A stretch of DNA of 64,000 bases, taken from assembly GCF_035582795.1 (NCBI RefSeq), contig NC_134367.1, forward strand, positions 55,831,562 through 55,895,561. Reading direction: 5' to 3'. Positions 1-12,400 of the stretch are shown piece by piece. The notes below the pieces were generated by a model. The model was not told where the DNA came from, did not search any database, and saw only the letters and a program-made list of their open reading frames with translations. Every line of letters begins with the position of its first letter. The stretch's first letter is position 1. The translations under genes were made by a program, and so were the position numbers. The stretch is from Mycteria americana. Its lineage: Eukaryota > Chordata > Aves > Ciconiiformes > Ciconiidae.

Positions 1-3000
1 GACAAACACATGCCTTTGTATTATGAGATTAATCAAATTTAGTTTCTCCTATTAACACCCGCACTTGGTATCATCAGACAACAAAAAAATCCTTTGCTTT
101 GGGGGATGCACAAGCTCAGTTCTACTGCCAAAGACCCGTGGGCAAAGGGATGCGGCTGGATGTCTCCTTCCTGGGAGTGCCGACCCCTGTGCTTGCGCTG
201 CCCTCCCTCCCCCCATGATGGTGGCATGGGCCATGGCCAGGACAGCGAGGGCAGGGAGGGCAGGGCGGGCAGCGAGGGGAGCCGCCGCTGCGTGTGATGA
301 GGGGCTGCCTGCCTCACCTCACGGCGACGGGCATCGCCCACATCAAACCTGTGAGGTGCTTCAGCCTCACAGCAAAGCCTGCGTTTCACTGACTGAAACA
401 ACCCCCAACAAATCGGAGCTCTAAATGGAGAAAAACCCACGGTCAGAAACGAAGGTACACTTTTAAATTCAAGTTGTGATAACAAAGCTGGGGAAGTCCT
501 AAGAATGCAAAGATATGGAGAATGAGTGAAAAAAGTTACTGACACAGGAGAAAGAGCAAGGAATTTGCGGGAAACAAAAAGGGGACACATTCAATGCACA
601 GTATACAGCAACCTTCTTGATCTTGTTCTGTCAAAACCATGAGTTTTTATATCACTTTTGGATAAAGGTTATTGCACTGCTTGGTTCTTACAGATGTATG
701 AACATACCATGAAAAAATATACCATGGAAAAAAAAGCTTTGCGCCATTTGCTGGAAAGCCTATTCATGATCTAGCGTACATGATGGGAGAAAAAATAAAC
801 ATTCAGGTGTGCTCATACCGGCCAGCTACGCATCTCAAAAAAGCATCTCAAAAATCTGTCCTCAGATGCAGACACAAAGGTGTCTGCCAGTTTATCTCCT
901 AAATCCACAGTGACCGCACACTTTTACTCTGCTTAGTTAATTAACTCACAGCTACGACTCCAATTTCTTTGCTGAGTGATACAGAAAAGCCCATGTGAGA
1001 CTCCGGTTTCCACACCAGCACTGAGATAACCCTGCTCTGGACAGCCGTCCTCCTCTCAAGCACGGACCCGCTCTAGCCCCTAGTTCTCTGCAACTCTTTC
1101 TGGCAGTACCTGCCAAAACGGTCTACAAAAGAGGTCTATGTACAACTATTGCTATTGTACTGAGAGGGTAATAGAGCATCATTTAACTCACAGATCTACC
1201 GTTCTAATAATTTCAGGCATACTTACCTCCTCTGCTCTCCGTGTGGTGCCCACGGAGATGTATGCTACTACTTCCCAGCTCGGTGAATGCGAGTAATTCG
1301 AGAGAGGCGTGAGACATCACATTTCCTTTTTAACTGAGATGTGAACCCGTGGACTCTGTGCTGGCTGGCTTGCTTTCAATATTTGCTTATCTTTAACGCA
1401 GACAGTGATTAGAGAACTAATACAACTCACGAAAAAGTGAAAGCAGTCCAGAAAGATTTTTTAAATTATTTAAATGCTCATTTTGATTTCTGTTCCTCCT
1501 TTTTTAATCAACAGCATTGTTGAGGAAGATTGGAGAGGAACAGAAGTGAAAAAAATCTATTGCTTTTTGCTAGATTTTGGGGTTTTTTTCTCAGTTTTCA
1601 CTGAACTTTTGCCCCAATTGGTTTTTATCTCCAAGCTATGTGTGACAGTAGTCTCAAAGAATAGCCTGAATCCACTACTCCAGTGAAGTGGTTGATCAGA
1701 CTGGTCCAACCTGGTCTCAGCCATGAGCCTGCAATGAGCTACTTGGGTTAATCATGTGTATGTGCTCATGTTCAGTTCTTCTGTGAGGTATTTTATAACT
1801 GAAATAAAATAATGCCTGAGACATTTCTCACTGAAACCTGCACTCCAGCAACACCACAAAGAAGAATGTTTTGTTCTCCAGTTCTGTGTTGTGTTTTGTA
1901 TAGGGTTACTTTTTAACCTGGATCAATCCCCCAGGTAGTCCCTGAACTTGCACAACCGCTCAGTCAGGTTGGTCAGCATGGGAATGAGCCAGAAAGAGGA
2001 GTAGGGCTGAGGTTTTTTTCACCACAGAGGAAACACGGTGCAAGATTAAGCCTGTTTTTCTTTGCTTTCTGCTCCAATCAGGCATGTCTCTAGTATTTTG
2101 TAACTGCAGTTTCTATTCTAAGTGTTTAATAATAATGAAAGACAACATCTATCGATCCCAAAACTGGACGGGGAGGTGCTCCACCAGGTGTTCCAGCCCC
2201 TGGCACATCGCTCTGAAGAATCCAAAGAGTAACAGCTACGGTCCCACATCAGCTTCGTGAACTAGCTGGAAAGCCAACAAGGTGTGAGTTAGGGCAAGAA
2301 GCAATGTTTTCCAGTGAAAAGAAATAGCGTGTGAAGCCATTTGGCCTTTGGACAGATAGTGAGTGGGGAAAGCATATGAATCCTAAGGATATTGTAAAAC
2401 GTCAGCATCCTAAAGTTAGGATTTGTCCATGCTTGTCAGTAACACTGAATAACAGTCTATCTGCAGTTAATTGAACATAGGTTTCATGTATATTATCTTT
2501 TTCAGGATAAATAGGCCATTGCAATATTAATAATTAATTTCCTAACATATATTGCAGGTGCCGTTGCACAAAGTTCAGTGGGAGACTGGGAAAGGAAATG
2601 CATGGTTTATTGTATAATTTAAACAAAACCAATGTTCTTGGTGCTATTAACATCCTGTGTCCTTCTCTGGTTGTTTCCTCTGGCACTTTGCACCAATACA
2701 TTCCTGTGCATACTAATCATAGTTCTTTCACAAGCCTCTACAGTGACAGCAAACTGGTGTAGCTCTGAAGTTCCCTATACAGACAATAGACAGGTCTCCT
2801 GCCTACCTATACTCTAAAATGAAAATGTAAAGTAAATGCCTAAATTAGGCACGTGGAATCCCACAATAAGTTTCATGTAAGTTACTGCAAAATACATTCA
2901 ACATGTCATAGCAAAAAAGGGCGAACTAAATTAGACCACTTCAACACTCATTTTAGGAATCTGCATAGGAACAGATTGTTGCTCACCAACCAAGGAAAAA

Positions 3001-6000
3001 AAAAATAAAAGGTTTGTAAGGCATTCCTTTATTTTAGACATGCCTCAGGTACTATTACATACCAATAACATCTAGTATTGACTCTTATTGCACAAAATCC
3101 ATGCCAAAGATACATGATGCCTGAGTTACTAGAGAAGCTTCTCAGAAGTTAGCATTACCTAAGGGCCACAGTCAGTGCGGAAGGCTCAATGTAGCCACGT
3201 CTCATGAACACTGTGTCTGCTCTCTCCTACAGGATTTCTGTCACCGGCGTACTCTGTCTGCCTCTTTTCTTTCACTCCTGTAATTCACAACTGAATGTGT
3301 CTTACCTGTGTGTCTTGTATCCAAGTTCCCAAGTTCAGCAAAGTGGCAGGGGGATTTTAGGTTGCCCCAACAATTCTGAAACACCATGAAACGGATTTGT
3401 CTTTGGAAGATGGGGCGTTTGGACAGTCTTGTTTGTGTATCCCCGCTAATGCACCCGAGCAGGATTCCAGCAGAGATGCTTAAACAAGTGCTGTTAATTT
3501 GAGGGTACATTTTTTTCTTTCTTTGAGAGACAGTTTTCTCTCTGATAGTCATTAGTTTGTGTTCTGTCCCCGAAGTTTTCTAGCTAGAATGAGGGAAGAG
3601 TTTGGTGCATTTTACACTGCAGAAAAATGAACAGGGTGAAATTGAGGCCTGAGTAGTTTGGAAAGAGTTATAGGGATGGTGTCAAAGCCAAACGTATATG
3701 CTGCACACTGGGAATCACACGCTTTCACATAACATGAGTGGTATGTGAAAAGGAGATGTGGCCGGGGCAAAGTGTATAGGCAGTCACAAGGAGGACTGGG
3801 CTAATTTTCCTCAGCAAAGGATATGGAATGGTGAACCAAATAGGTTTACCATTTGGTGAAACAAATTCTGAATTTTCTACTATTATGTGTATTATTTGCA
3901 CGCTTTAACTTGCATTTATCTGTTACTTTTCTTCTGGGAAAGCAAAGTAATTAACATAAATTTCAGTGACTTAGCTGTGGGCTAGCTGCGAGTGCTTGCT
4001 CCTTGACTCATATGCTCCAGAGCATATGTCAGTAAATATGACTTTCCATGCTGTTTTCAAATAAACCCCTAGATAAAAAAAACCCTAGAAAACAAGCTAG
4101 TCCAGCTAAAAAAATGTGCTTGATCACCCTAATATTTTTCAGTCTTTAGATACAAACTCATTTTACAAAGTTAAGCTCCTAGGGAATGGGATGAATCTTG
4201 AGTAACACCTTGGTAAGGGAAGTATGAGAACCAGGACAGGAGGTGGTCTAGAAAAGATCACTTTTGTTATATTTTTTGCTTAATTTTTTACTAGACCCTG
4301 ACCCCCTGCTTCAGTATATTACTAGTCAATGAGAGTCAGAGTTTCAAAATATATAAAACGAAGAATAATATCAGCTATTTAAGCAAAGCAGGCTAACAGC
4401 CTGAGCATGGGATTCCTCTGTTCTAGTTTCAAAAATAGCGTCTTTCTTTTGAGTATGAGGAATTGACTAGTGCTGAATTATAACCCATTTTTCATAGGTT
4501 CTGCTTTTATTGGGAGATCAAAGTCATAACCAAACTGAAAGACGAATGATTTACAAGAGTGTGTTAAATTTTGAATGGAGAATCTGAGAAGATCATGCCC
4601 AAGAAAGCAACTGTCAACCGAAAAACAGCTTTTTAAAACGATAATGACTTTTTTCCAATAATTTAAAATACTAAAATCCCCTAGGGTAAGAGGAAACTGA
4701 GAGGAATGTTAAAAATTATAAACATTAAATGTTGTAAAATATGTCTGGCCTAAGAAATGTGACAAAACCAATGATATGACAATAGTCTCACCTTTGAATT
4801 AGGCCTAAAACTCTCTCTTTTAACAAAGTCTAGCCACTTACTTTGTCTAGAGCTGAGCATTGAACTCTCCATTTCACACAACACTGTGGAGCCATCTCCT
4901 TGCATTTCCTGCCTTACAGTAAAATATGCCTGTGGTCACGGTTATCCATGTATTTAATTCACATTTGTGTGTGTGTGCACATGTTTTTAACAGAATTAAA
5001 AAAAAAACCTTGAAAAGGCCAGGGATTGAAGAACATAATTTTCTTTTCTCTCAGTTAGAGTAAAGACCTCAGATCCTTCAAATTGCTTTGCATGTCCAGT
5101 AGCTGAAAAGCCTTACACCATCTACACAGTTTTTCTGTATGCATAGCAAAAATTATCAACTAGATATCTTATTACTTCTGTCTTGGCTGTTCTCCTCTAA
5201 AATTTTCTGTATCTTTTCCACAAGCCTCCACCCTCTCAAGAACTATTTAAAGTGTTGCTGGCTTATGCTGTTGTAATGTTGTTTGCTTAACCCTGTTACA
5301 CTTTCTTGTATTCAAGGTATTTACAAGCACTTGTCTTTTACAGCTCTGCTTTTCTCCCTTTAGCCTGATTCAACTTCTGATATATCAGCTTGACACTCTT
5401 GTTTGACATTTGAATGAAAACTTTCTCCTTAAATCTATTTGGAAAGACCTCACAGTTTGCCTTGGGATCATTTTTTGTATCTTTGGATGTAACCTGTTCC
5501 CACCACAGGCTCCAGTTCACCTTTTATTCAGATTTTTTTCTTCAGAGCTGTAGATTTCCAACACAGCATCTCTCAGATCCTGTGAAGGAAGGAGTAGATG
5601 GGGGCTGGAGGGCTATACCATTAAATATCCCATTTGCTCCATTCAAGATGAGGTTTATCAAGGCACTTTGACATTTTACCTCTACATGCCACTTCGAACA
5701 AAGTTAAGTGCCGAAAACTCTATGTTGGGAAGAGGAACTCTTGATGTCTCTGGATTAGAACCAATTAATTACCAATTAGAACCAATTAATGGAAAAATCT
5801 ATTTGCTTAGTCTGTCTACTTTGAGACTATTCTTCTCGAAGTGAGGTGATGGGCTAATGCTGATTTTGGTCTTTAAAATCTCCAATTTATTTTCTCAAAA
5901 TTCTACAGACTCTCCAGTTTGTTAAACCACTGCAAAGGACACAGGCTTTTTTCTGTGGAATTTAAGCTAGGATGCCACAAACTATATTATAGGTGACATA

Positions 6001-9000
6001 ACACACAAAAACCAGAGCTGTAATCTTGGGGCCACTAGCTGTCCATAGAGGAATGAAAAATGTTACCCCGTTGTAAACTGCTGAACATCTGAGAATGAGG
6101 AACAGACTCTGCGTGTTTTTCACTGTAAGTCTTGCACTCTGTGATCCCACTTAGAATATGATTTGTCCTGTGTTACCATGTAGCCATCAGTCCAGTTAAA
6201 GTTGCAGCTCATTGCCTACATTGCACTAGAAGTTTGAGGTGAAAGGTAAATGAGAAAAAAGCTGTAGTGAAAACATGATATGAAATTATATCCCTGAGAG
6301 GAAAAGTATTGTCTGAAAAGTGGACACAAAAGAAAATTGCAAACTGCAGAGAGCAGAAGTCACTCCATAGCCCTGCTTCTGAAGATAGCAAGGGAAGAGA
6401 TTGGAAAGGTGGCAAAAATCCTTGTTTGATTGCTTGTTTGTTTATTGTGTCACTATCATGCAATTATTTTTATCAGTTAGAGCTTATTTAGTTATTCTTC
6501 TGTTACAGATGATTCACATCTTTTCATGAATATATTCCCTCATCAATACTGCCTAGTTCATGGATGGATCATATCATGGATCTGAGGCTGATACAGACTT
6601 CAAATATCCTCTTCCTTACCCACAAGGAAATTAAGAAGCCAATGAATATCACTGCACTTAACATATTGTATCTAGTTTTAATTTGCTCACACAATACAGT
6701 GTACAAGAGACGAAATACACGACACTCTCAAGTACGTAACAGCTATTGATCTGAATTCATAAAGCCTGGGGTTTTCAAAGTTTTTGGGAAAAAAACAAGA
6801 TGAGTAACAGTACCAAATTAAGAACCAGGTAGTGACATTTGCAGAAAAATTTTCTGTGGGCTTTAGATGCGGACTTCCCCTTGCACTCTAACACTTCCAC
6901 AAGGAGAAGGAGGATGTGAGATCATTCCTCACCATGTCTGTCACCCCACAACCCTCTCTTCTTTTTGGTGCAAAACTGTAGGCATGACACACCCAATACG
7001 TAGGTAGCTTTTTACATTTACATAGCTATATAAGCTGCAAATGTGAACCCACTGTGATTTATAGTATACAGATACACAAGTAAACCCTCTGGCAAAACCA
7101 GTTTCTTTATCAAGCCACAGTGCCTTGGCTTTATCAAGCCAAAAGAACAGTGCCTTGAGCTGAAACTTTTATTTGCCCATTTTTTTTGCTTTTTGTTTTC
7201 TTTTTTCTGTTGGCAGGCTCTGGAGGTGGAGAAGGGAAGGGGAAGAAGCAAGGCTTCAAAAGCTCCTAAATCCACCATTCACATGGAGGAGGAGAAGTTT
7301 ATGCTGGGAACATGTGTTAAGGACAAGGGCTTATAATGCATTATCTGTAAACAAGTTGCAGAAATAACATTCTCTCCTACCTCTCTGCTCTTTCCTTTCC
7401 TGGAGCTGAATGGTAAAGCAAGTGCATAGCAAACAAATGAGGTGATGGTCCATGTTATTTAAAATAAACCCCTGCCATAAATTCTTAGCCCTTATTTCCA
7501 TGCCTTGTCTTCCTCAGAAAAGATTATCCTCAAAATATTCTGAGCCCACATAGTCTCTTGAAAGAAAATAAAGGCCCCTGAAGGCTATTTTATGATCATA
7601 TTATTCATTTAGGTGCAATAGTGCCTCATAAACACATCTCTTAACAGCTACCTTTGGTTTCAGATTATCTAAGTCAAAGTATACGTTTAAAGGTAAAAAA
7701 GTAATAAACTCCTGGAATTCATCTGTGCAGCTGGAAAGCATTATATTTTGGTAAACTATGATTGCAGTGCAGATCAGCCATGGCCTCACCTATCTTCTGA
7801 CGAGCGTTATATTGCCAGCCTCCACGACAAGGCAAGAGTGACAAAGAACTGAGTTTTCTCCTCAATTCCTCTATATGCAGGGGTATCTCTGTTCATAGTA
7901 CATAGAACAGGTCACCGACACATACAATATCTTCTGTTTTAAAGCATTTGAAAATACTATTTGATTTAAAGGAGGCTGAAAAATACTGTGGACTGCCGTG
8001 GACCAGCTGGTGTGATTATACGGTCAGAGCTCAGCACAGCCTTCGAGACAGCCAAGGCAGATGAAGGATTGTATCTAGAGGATACTACTATTACATTGTG
8101 TTCCTCCCAGTGCTGACCCAAAGGTTGAGCCCTTGTAAAAGATTGAAAAATACACTAGTTCTTTAGGAATAAGTTGAATTCAAAACTCAACAGAGGACAT
8201 AATTCATTTTTTCCTAACTCCTCTGACTTCTTCCTGGCAGAAATTGATGTGCTGGTAAAAGAACACATAAAAATGGAACAACACTATTTATAAAATCCTC
8301 ATGGAGGAAGAGGAAAAAGAAAACAATCTTTGCTTTTCGTGGAAAGCTCAGCTCCCCCTTGTTGTGGCCCTGTAAGAGAAGTCCATGTGCTTTGGGATGG
8401 CAGCTGCTGTCATGTCCCTGCCCGCCTCTCTCCCATCTCCTGGGATGCTGCCATCACATGCCAGAGGCCGGGCTCTTGCAACAAGAGTTGCTTTATAGCA
8501 CTGGGATGACCCTGGAGGGCAGAGGCACGGGCAGTAGGAGCCTTTGCTAGCAAGATGTAGTGTATACAAGTAGAGCAAATCACAACAAGCTGCGAGCAGC
8601 TTGATCCCCCTTGCAGGTGCGGTTCTCCGTGGTGGGAGAGATGGGACCTTGATGAATGGTCCTTCCTCCTTCTGTGAAGGGGCTGCTGCAGCGTGCCATT
8701 CAACCTACACAGTACCTCCTTTTACTATCTACAGACATATATTAGGCTTTATCAGAATAGTTATATTTGGCAAGACAATGAAATCATCCTAGTTTCAGGT
8801 CACTTCGTCCCAGTTCCACATCAAAGTGCTCCTATCAGCAGCAGTCTCATTTCAACAAGCTAGTAATATACTTAGAGGTCCTACATATCAGCAAAAGATT
8901 CGCCACAGTTGCAATTACCAGCAAAACAGAACTATAAAAGTGTATACTGAACACAGGTAAGCGATGAAGAAGTCTATGCGTCTGGCTATGCTATTGCACA

Positions 9001-9362
9001 GGATTGCGTTGGCCCAAGTGAGCCGACGGGAAGGCCGCTGGCAGTGGTACGGCTGTTTCTGCTTTTAGCTGTGATATGAACCTGGCTGGGACTAACAATA
9101 TTTTTCCAGTTCCTCAGGGGGTCCAGAGGTATTACCCTCTGCCAAGGGGATATGCTCCTCCGGGAGTGGCATGGGGGAAGGCAGCTACAGATGTCCACAT
9201 TTTAATCACAGGGTCCTTTAATTTGAGGAAGCAGGTTCCTTTACATTTAGTGTTGGGCTTTACCAGAAAGCATCTCAGAAAAGTTCTTTTTTAAAAATAG
9301 TCATTGTTCTTTGAGTGCTTATTGCTGTTCACCTTTGATATAAGCATTGAGACTGTTTTTAC
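1..9362. other. Intergenic, no gene recognised
   Basis: No coding exon, RNA gene or interspersed repeat could be recognised in this AT-rich stretch. The open frames are 60-183 codons long, unlike any family I know, and lack paired splice sites. Small structures seen are a near-perfect 20-bp palindrome (4009-4028), a short AATTAATT-type repeat (5756-5791) and an imperfect tandem duplication (7106-7160). In mammals RSPH4A and RWDD1 lie on this side of ZUP1, but I found no exon of either, so they are probably to the left of the window or elsewhere. Confidence 0.6.
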
Positions 9363-9454
9363 CTTGTTCTTGTCCTGGTAAATGAAGAGCATGCCAAAAT
9401 CATCCTTGTGTGCATACCAACCCTTTAAATGGTCAAACCAAGAGCTTCCCACCA
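9363..9454 (-). pseudogene. Lone cytosolic sulfotransferase exon, SULT3-like, probably a relic
   Basis: On the minus strand these 92 bases read VGSSWFDHLKGWYAHKDDF and then GMLFIYQDKNK. They sit between a TAGCAG acceptor and a GTAAAA donor. The match is to the exon of cytosolic sulfotransferases (PAPS-dependent SULT enzymes) that carries the (V)VGS-WFDH-(K/R)GW-Y motif. The WYxHKxDF wording is closest to the amine sulfotransferase SULT3A group as I remember it. The usual exon is 95 bases; this one is one codon short and has QD where the family has ED. I could not find the other exons on either side. A weak possible trace of the preceding exon lies at about 9713-9800 (a frame reading SFANFLFEF) but includes a stop. 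From memory, mouse Sult3a1 is near Rsph4a and Zup1, so the position fits. The family call is fairly sure. Relic versus live exon is inference. Confidence 0.6.
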
Positions 9455-12400
9455 CTGCTAGCAAAACGAGATGGCAAACTATGCTCATCAGCTATCCTGG
9501 TAGTTTGTACAATGATTTCCCATGTGTTTTTACTGGGCTACGAGAGGTTGTGCGTGGTTGGATGGAAGCCATGCAACAGTCTATCTATCTCAGTCTCTCT
9601 GTGACTCCATACAGCCAACAGAAAGGGTAGGACCTTTTGTCTATGTATTGTATCATACATTAGACATTATATCATAACAACAAGGTCCAAAAGCGTCGTC
9701 TTCAGTCTTTGCCTTTGACAAAATTCAAACAAGAAATTAGCAAATGAAGCTGCTCATGCATGTTTGATGAAAAAGAATGAGTATAAATAGACACTGAGAG
9801 TAAGGCACAACAAATAGACGCTCTCTGTTTTCTGCTTACTTCTTGTAAAAGAAGTTCCAAAACTGTTTGTTTGTTAGTCATCTGAGACTGTGACCTTCCT
9901 ATTTTTGTTCCTATAAGTAACAGTCACCACTAAAAAAGAGCAGGGAGGAACAAATTCCAAAGAGTCTGTCAATGTAGAGGCCATCAATAATGTACATATC
10001 AGTTGATATAAATGTCTCCTATGGGTCTGCAAGAACATGATGAACATATTTGGCTTCTTCTCCCTTAAACTTGTGAAGCAAATACCCTTCGCCTGTCAAA
10101 GTCCCACTTTGTCAGCAGAAGAAAGAAGGAAGTTCGCCTGCACTTTCAAGATTTAGACAGTTTATTTCCTCCTACCTCTTTTCTTTTTCAACGTTAAGGA
10201 CCTTTAAGTGACCTTCATGTCATCTTCTATCACACTCCTGTGATATTCTTCATCATACCTAAGACAAATGCCTTCTAAACACCTACAAAACAAGATCATT
10301 TTTCTTCCTTAATCCCTTCTTCAGACAGCCCTATGCGATGATACCTGTAAACCACTTGCCAGCAGATGGACAGTCATTGCTGTGATCATTGTCTATCACA
10401 CTGACTAATTCTGTCTCCTTATTTCCTTTTTCTCTGGGACATGGGTATGTCCATCTGTTCGTTGCCTTATTTTTAGATTGTAAATGCATTAATCCTCTGT
10501 GTGTGCACTTGTTAGCATTCTGGAATTTGACTAGGCATTTAGGCTTTTAGGCACTACTTCAGTATAAATTCATAACGTTTTTTATAATGAATTGATAAAT
10601 GAAACGTCAATACTAAATGTTAATAAAACAATGTAAACTTTGGGACATTCTTCCTTCTATCATACCACAGGCAAAACAAATGCATACACTCAACTACACT
10701 GGCCACAGGTGAAACCAACAATATACAAGATACTGTTGTGATCTCAAGAGAGAGGAATGAACATTCAGATGGAGATATAAAATGGAGAAAATGTTGTGGT
10801 ATCAGTCACCCTGCTCCTGTGATCAGAACAAAAGCAGGTAAAGAAATAAACCAAAGGAAATCTGATGCATAGACACATGGAGAAAGTTTTTTTAACAGAA
10901 CCAACAGCATGTTGTCAAACTGACCAACCTTTATTTTTTTTCTTGGAATTTCCAGGCAGTATCTGAAAGTTGCATAAAGAAAAAAGGGACCAGAGTCAAG
11001 ACAAGCAGGATCAGTCTTACCCAGGTTTCATGACGAAACCTATGTGTAGGTTACAACTTCTTTTATGAAGCTTTGTACAGATTTGACTAGTTTTCCTACG
11101 TCATTTCAATAACCTCTTTTGAGGTTCAATAACCTCTGAGGCAATAGTTTTCATTGTACCACTATCAACACTTTATTAAGTGCATCTCAGCTGTTTATGT
11201 GCTTTTGGCACATCTGGTTGTAAAAGTCGTTTATTGCTACTTACTGCTCAATACTTTCTTCATAAGAAAGAAGAAGAGTCATTCCTGTGCATACACTAAC
11301 CTTTACCCTGATCTAACAATGAGATTGCCGTAACAAATAGAGGAGAAAAAAAACCCAACAGAAATAATCTATTAATGGATGAACTACTGTGGACTTGTGA
11401 TATGCGAGTTTCATAAGCCAGGCAGGACAGTAACAGGGAACTGCTGCCATAAACCTCACCCATTGCTTTTATTTGAAGATGATGGGGAGAGGGAAAGGAA
11501 AAGTCAAAGGGAACAGAAGAGTTCTGGAAATAAAGATTAGACAGAAGGAATTGAGATATAGTTAAAGGAGGTTTTGATTTTTTTTTTTTTTTTACATTTG
11601 GATTTTTTACCGAGGTATATAAAGAGGTTATTTATTCAACTTAAAAAATATTTTAATAAGTAAAATATCACATTTCGAGGATTCATTGTCAGTAATGGAT
11701 GTGCTGCATGAAAAGCAGGCAACTTGAGAGGGAGTAGTTGCATACCAATGTTTTGTTCTTTCCTCAAGCAAGAGCTTTATGATATTTCCTCTCCTATTTA
11801 TTTAGGAGAAGCTCACTTTTTTACACAATAACAACTGCTTTGTTTAAGTGACAGTGGAGAAACCCTTATCTTTTCTCTCTTCAGGAAATCCTCCAGATTT
11901 GATTTCTCTAACCTGATTGTGCTTTTGAAGGAATGAATAAAGACTAACCTATCCTTAAATTTTCTATAGACACGAATAGTCTGCAAGAAAACATTTATTT
12001 TTTTTTTTAAACTCAGGGAAAATACATTACCTCAAAACATTAATTAGATGTGATTTAGAAACAGACACAAATTCTCCATGAGGATGAATTTATCACCCAA
12101 GATACTAGAATGGGCAGAGATGAATGCTGACTTTGTGCTGACACTACAAAATAATGAAACACTGATGTATGACACCTGACAGCTTTCAGGAAATAAATGC
12201 TTCCCAACTGGAACATAAGCCCTCTCATCACTTGCTGTTTAGCAATACATATGGTAAGAAGAATACTGTTTTTATAATTAGGACTCAAATGGCAGTGGTT
12301 CCTCATAGTAACACCCTTCTCTAAACTCTTCCATCTCTAGAATCTGACTGCCGTTAAAAAAACATAGAAAACCTTTATCTGCTGTGCTTGCATGGAAGAC

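Noticed and set aside
10090-10155. Minus-strand text around QSGT as a possible sulfotransferase PKSGT exon
   Set aside because: Only a few residues agree, a stop lies in the motif, and no splice sites frame it; not enough to call.
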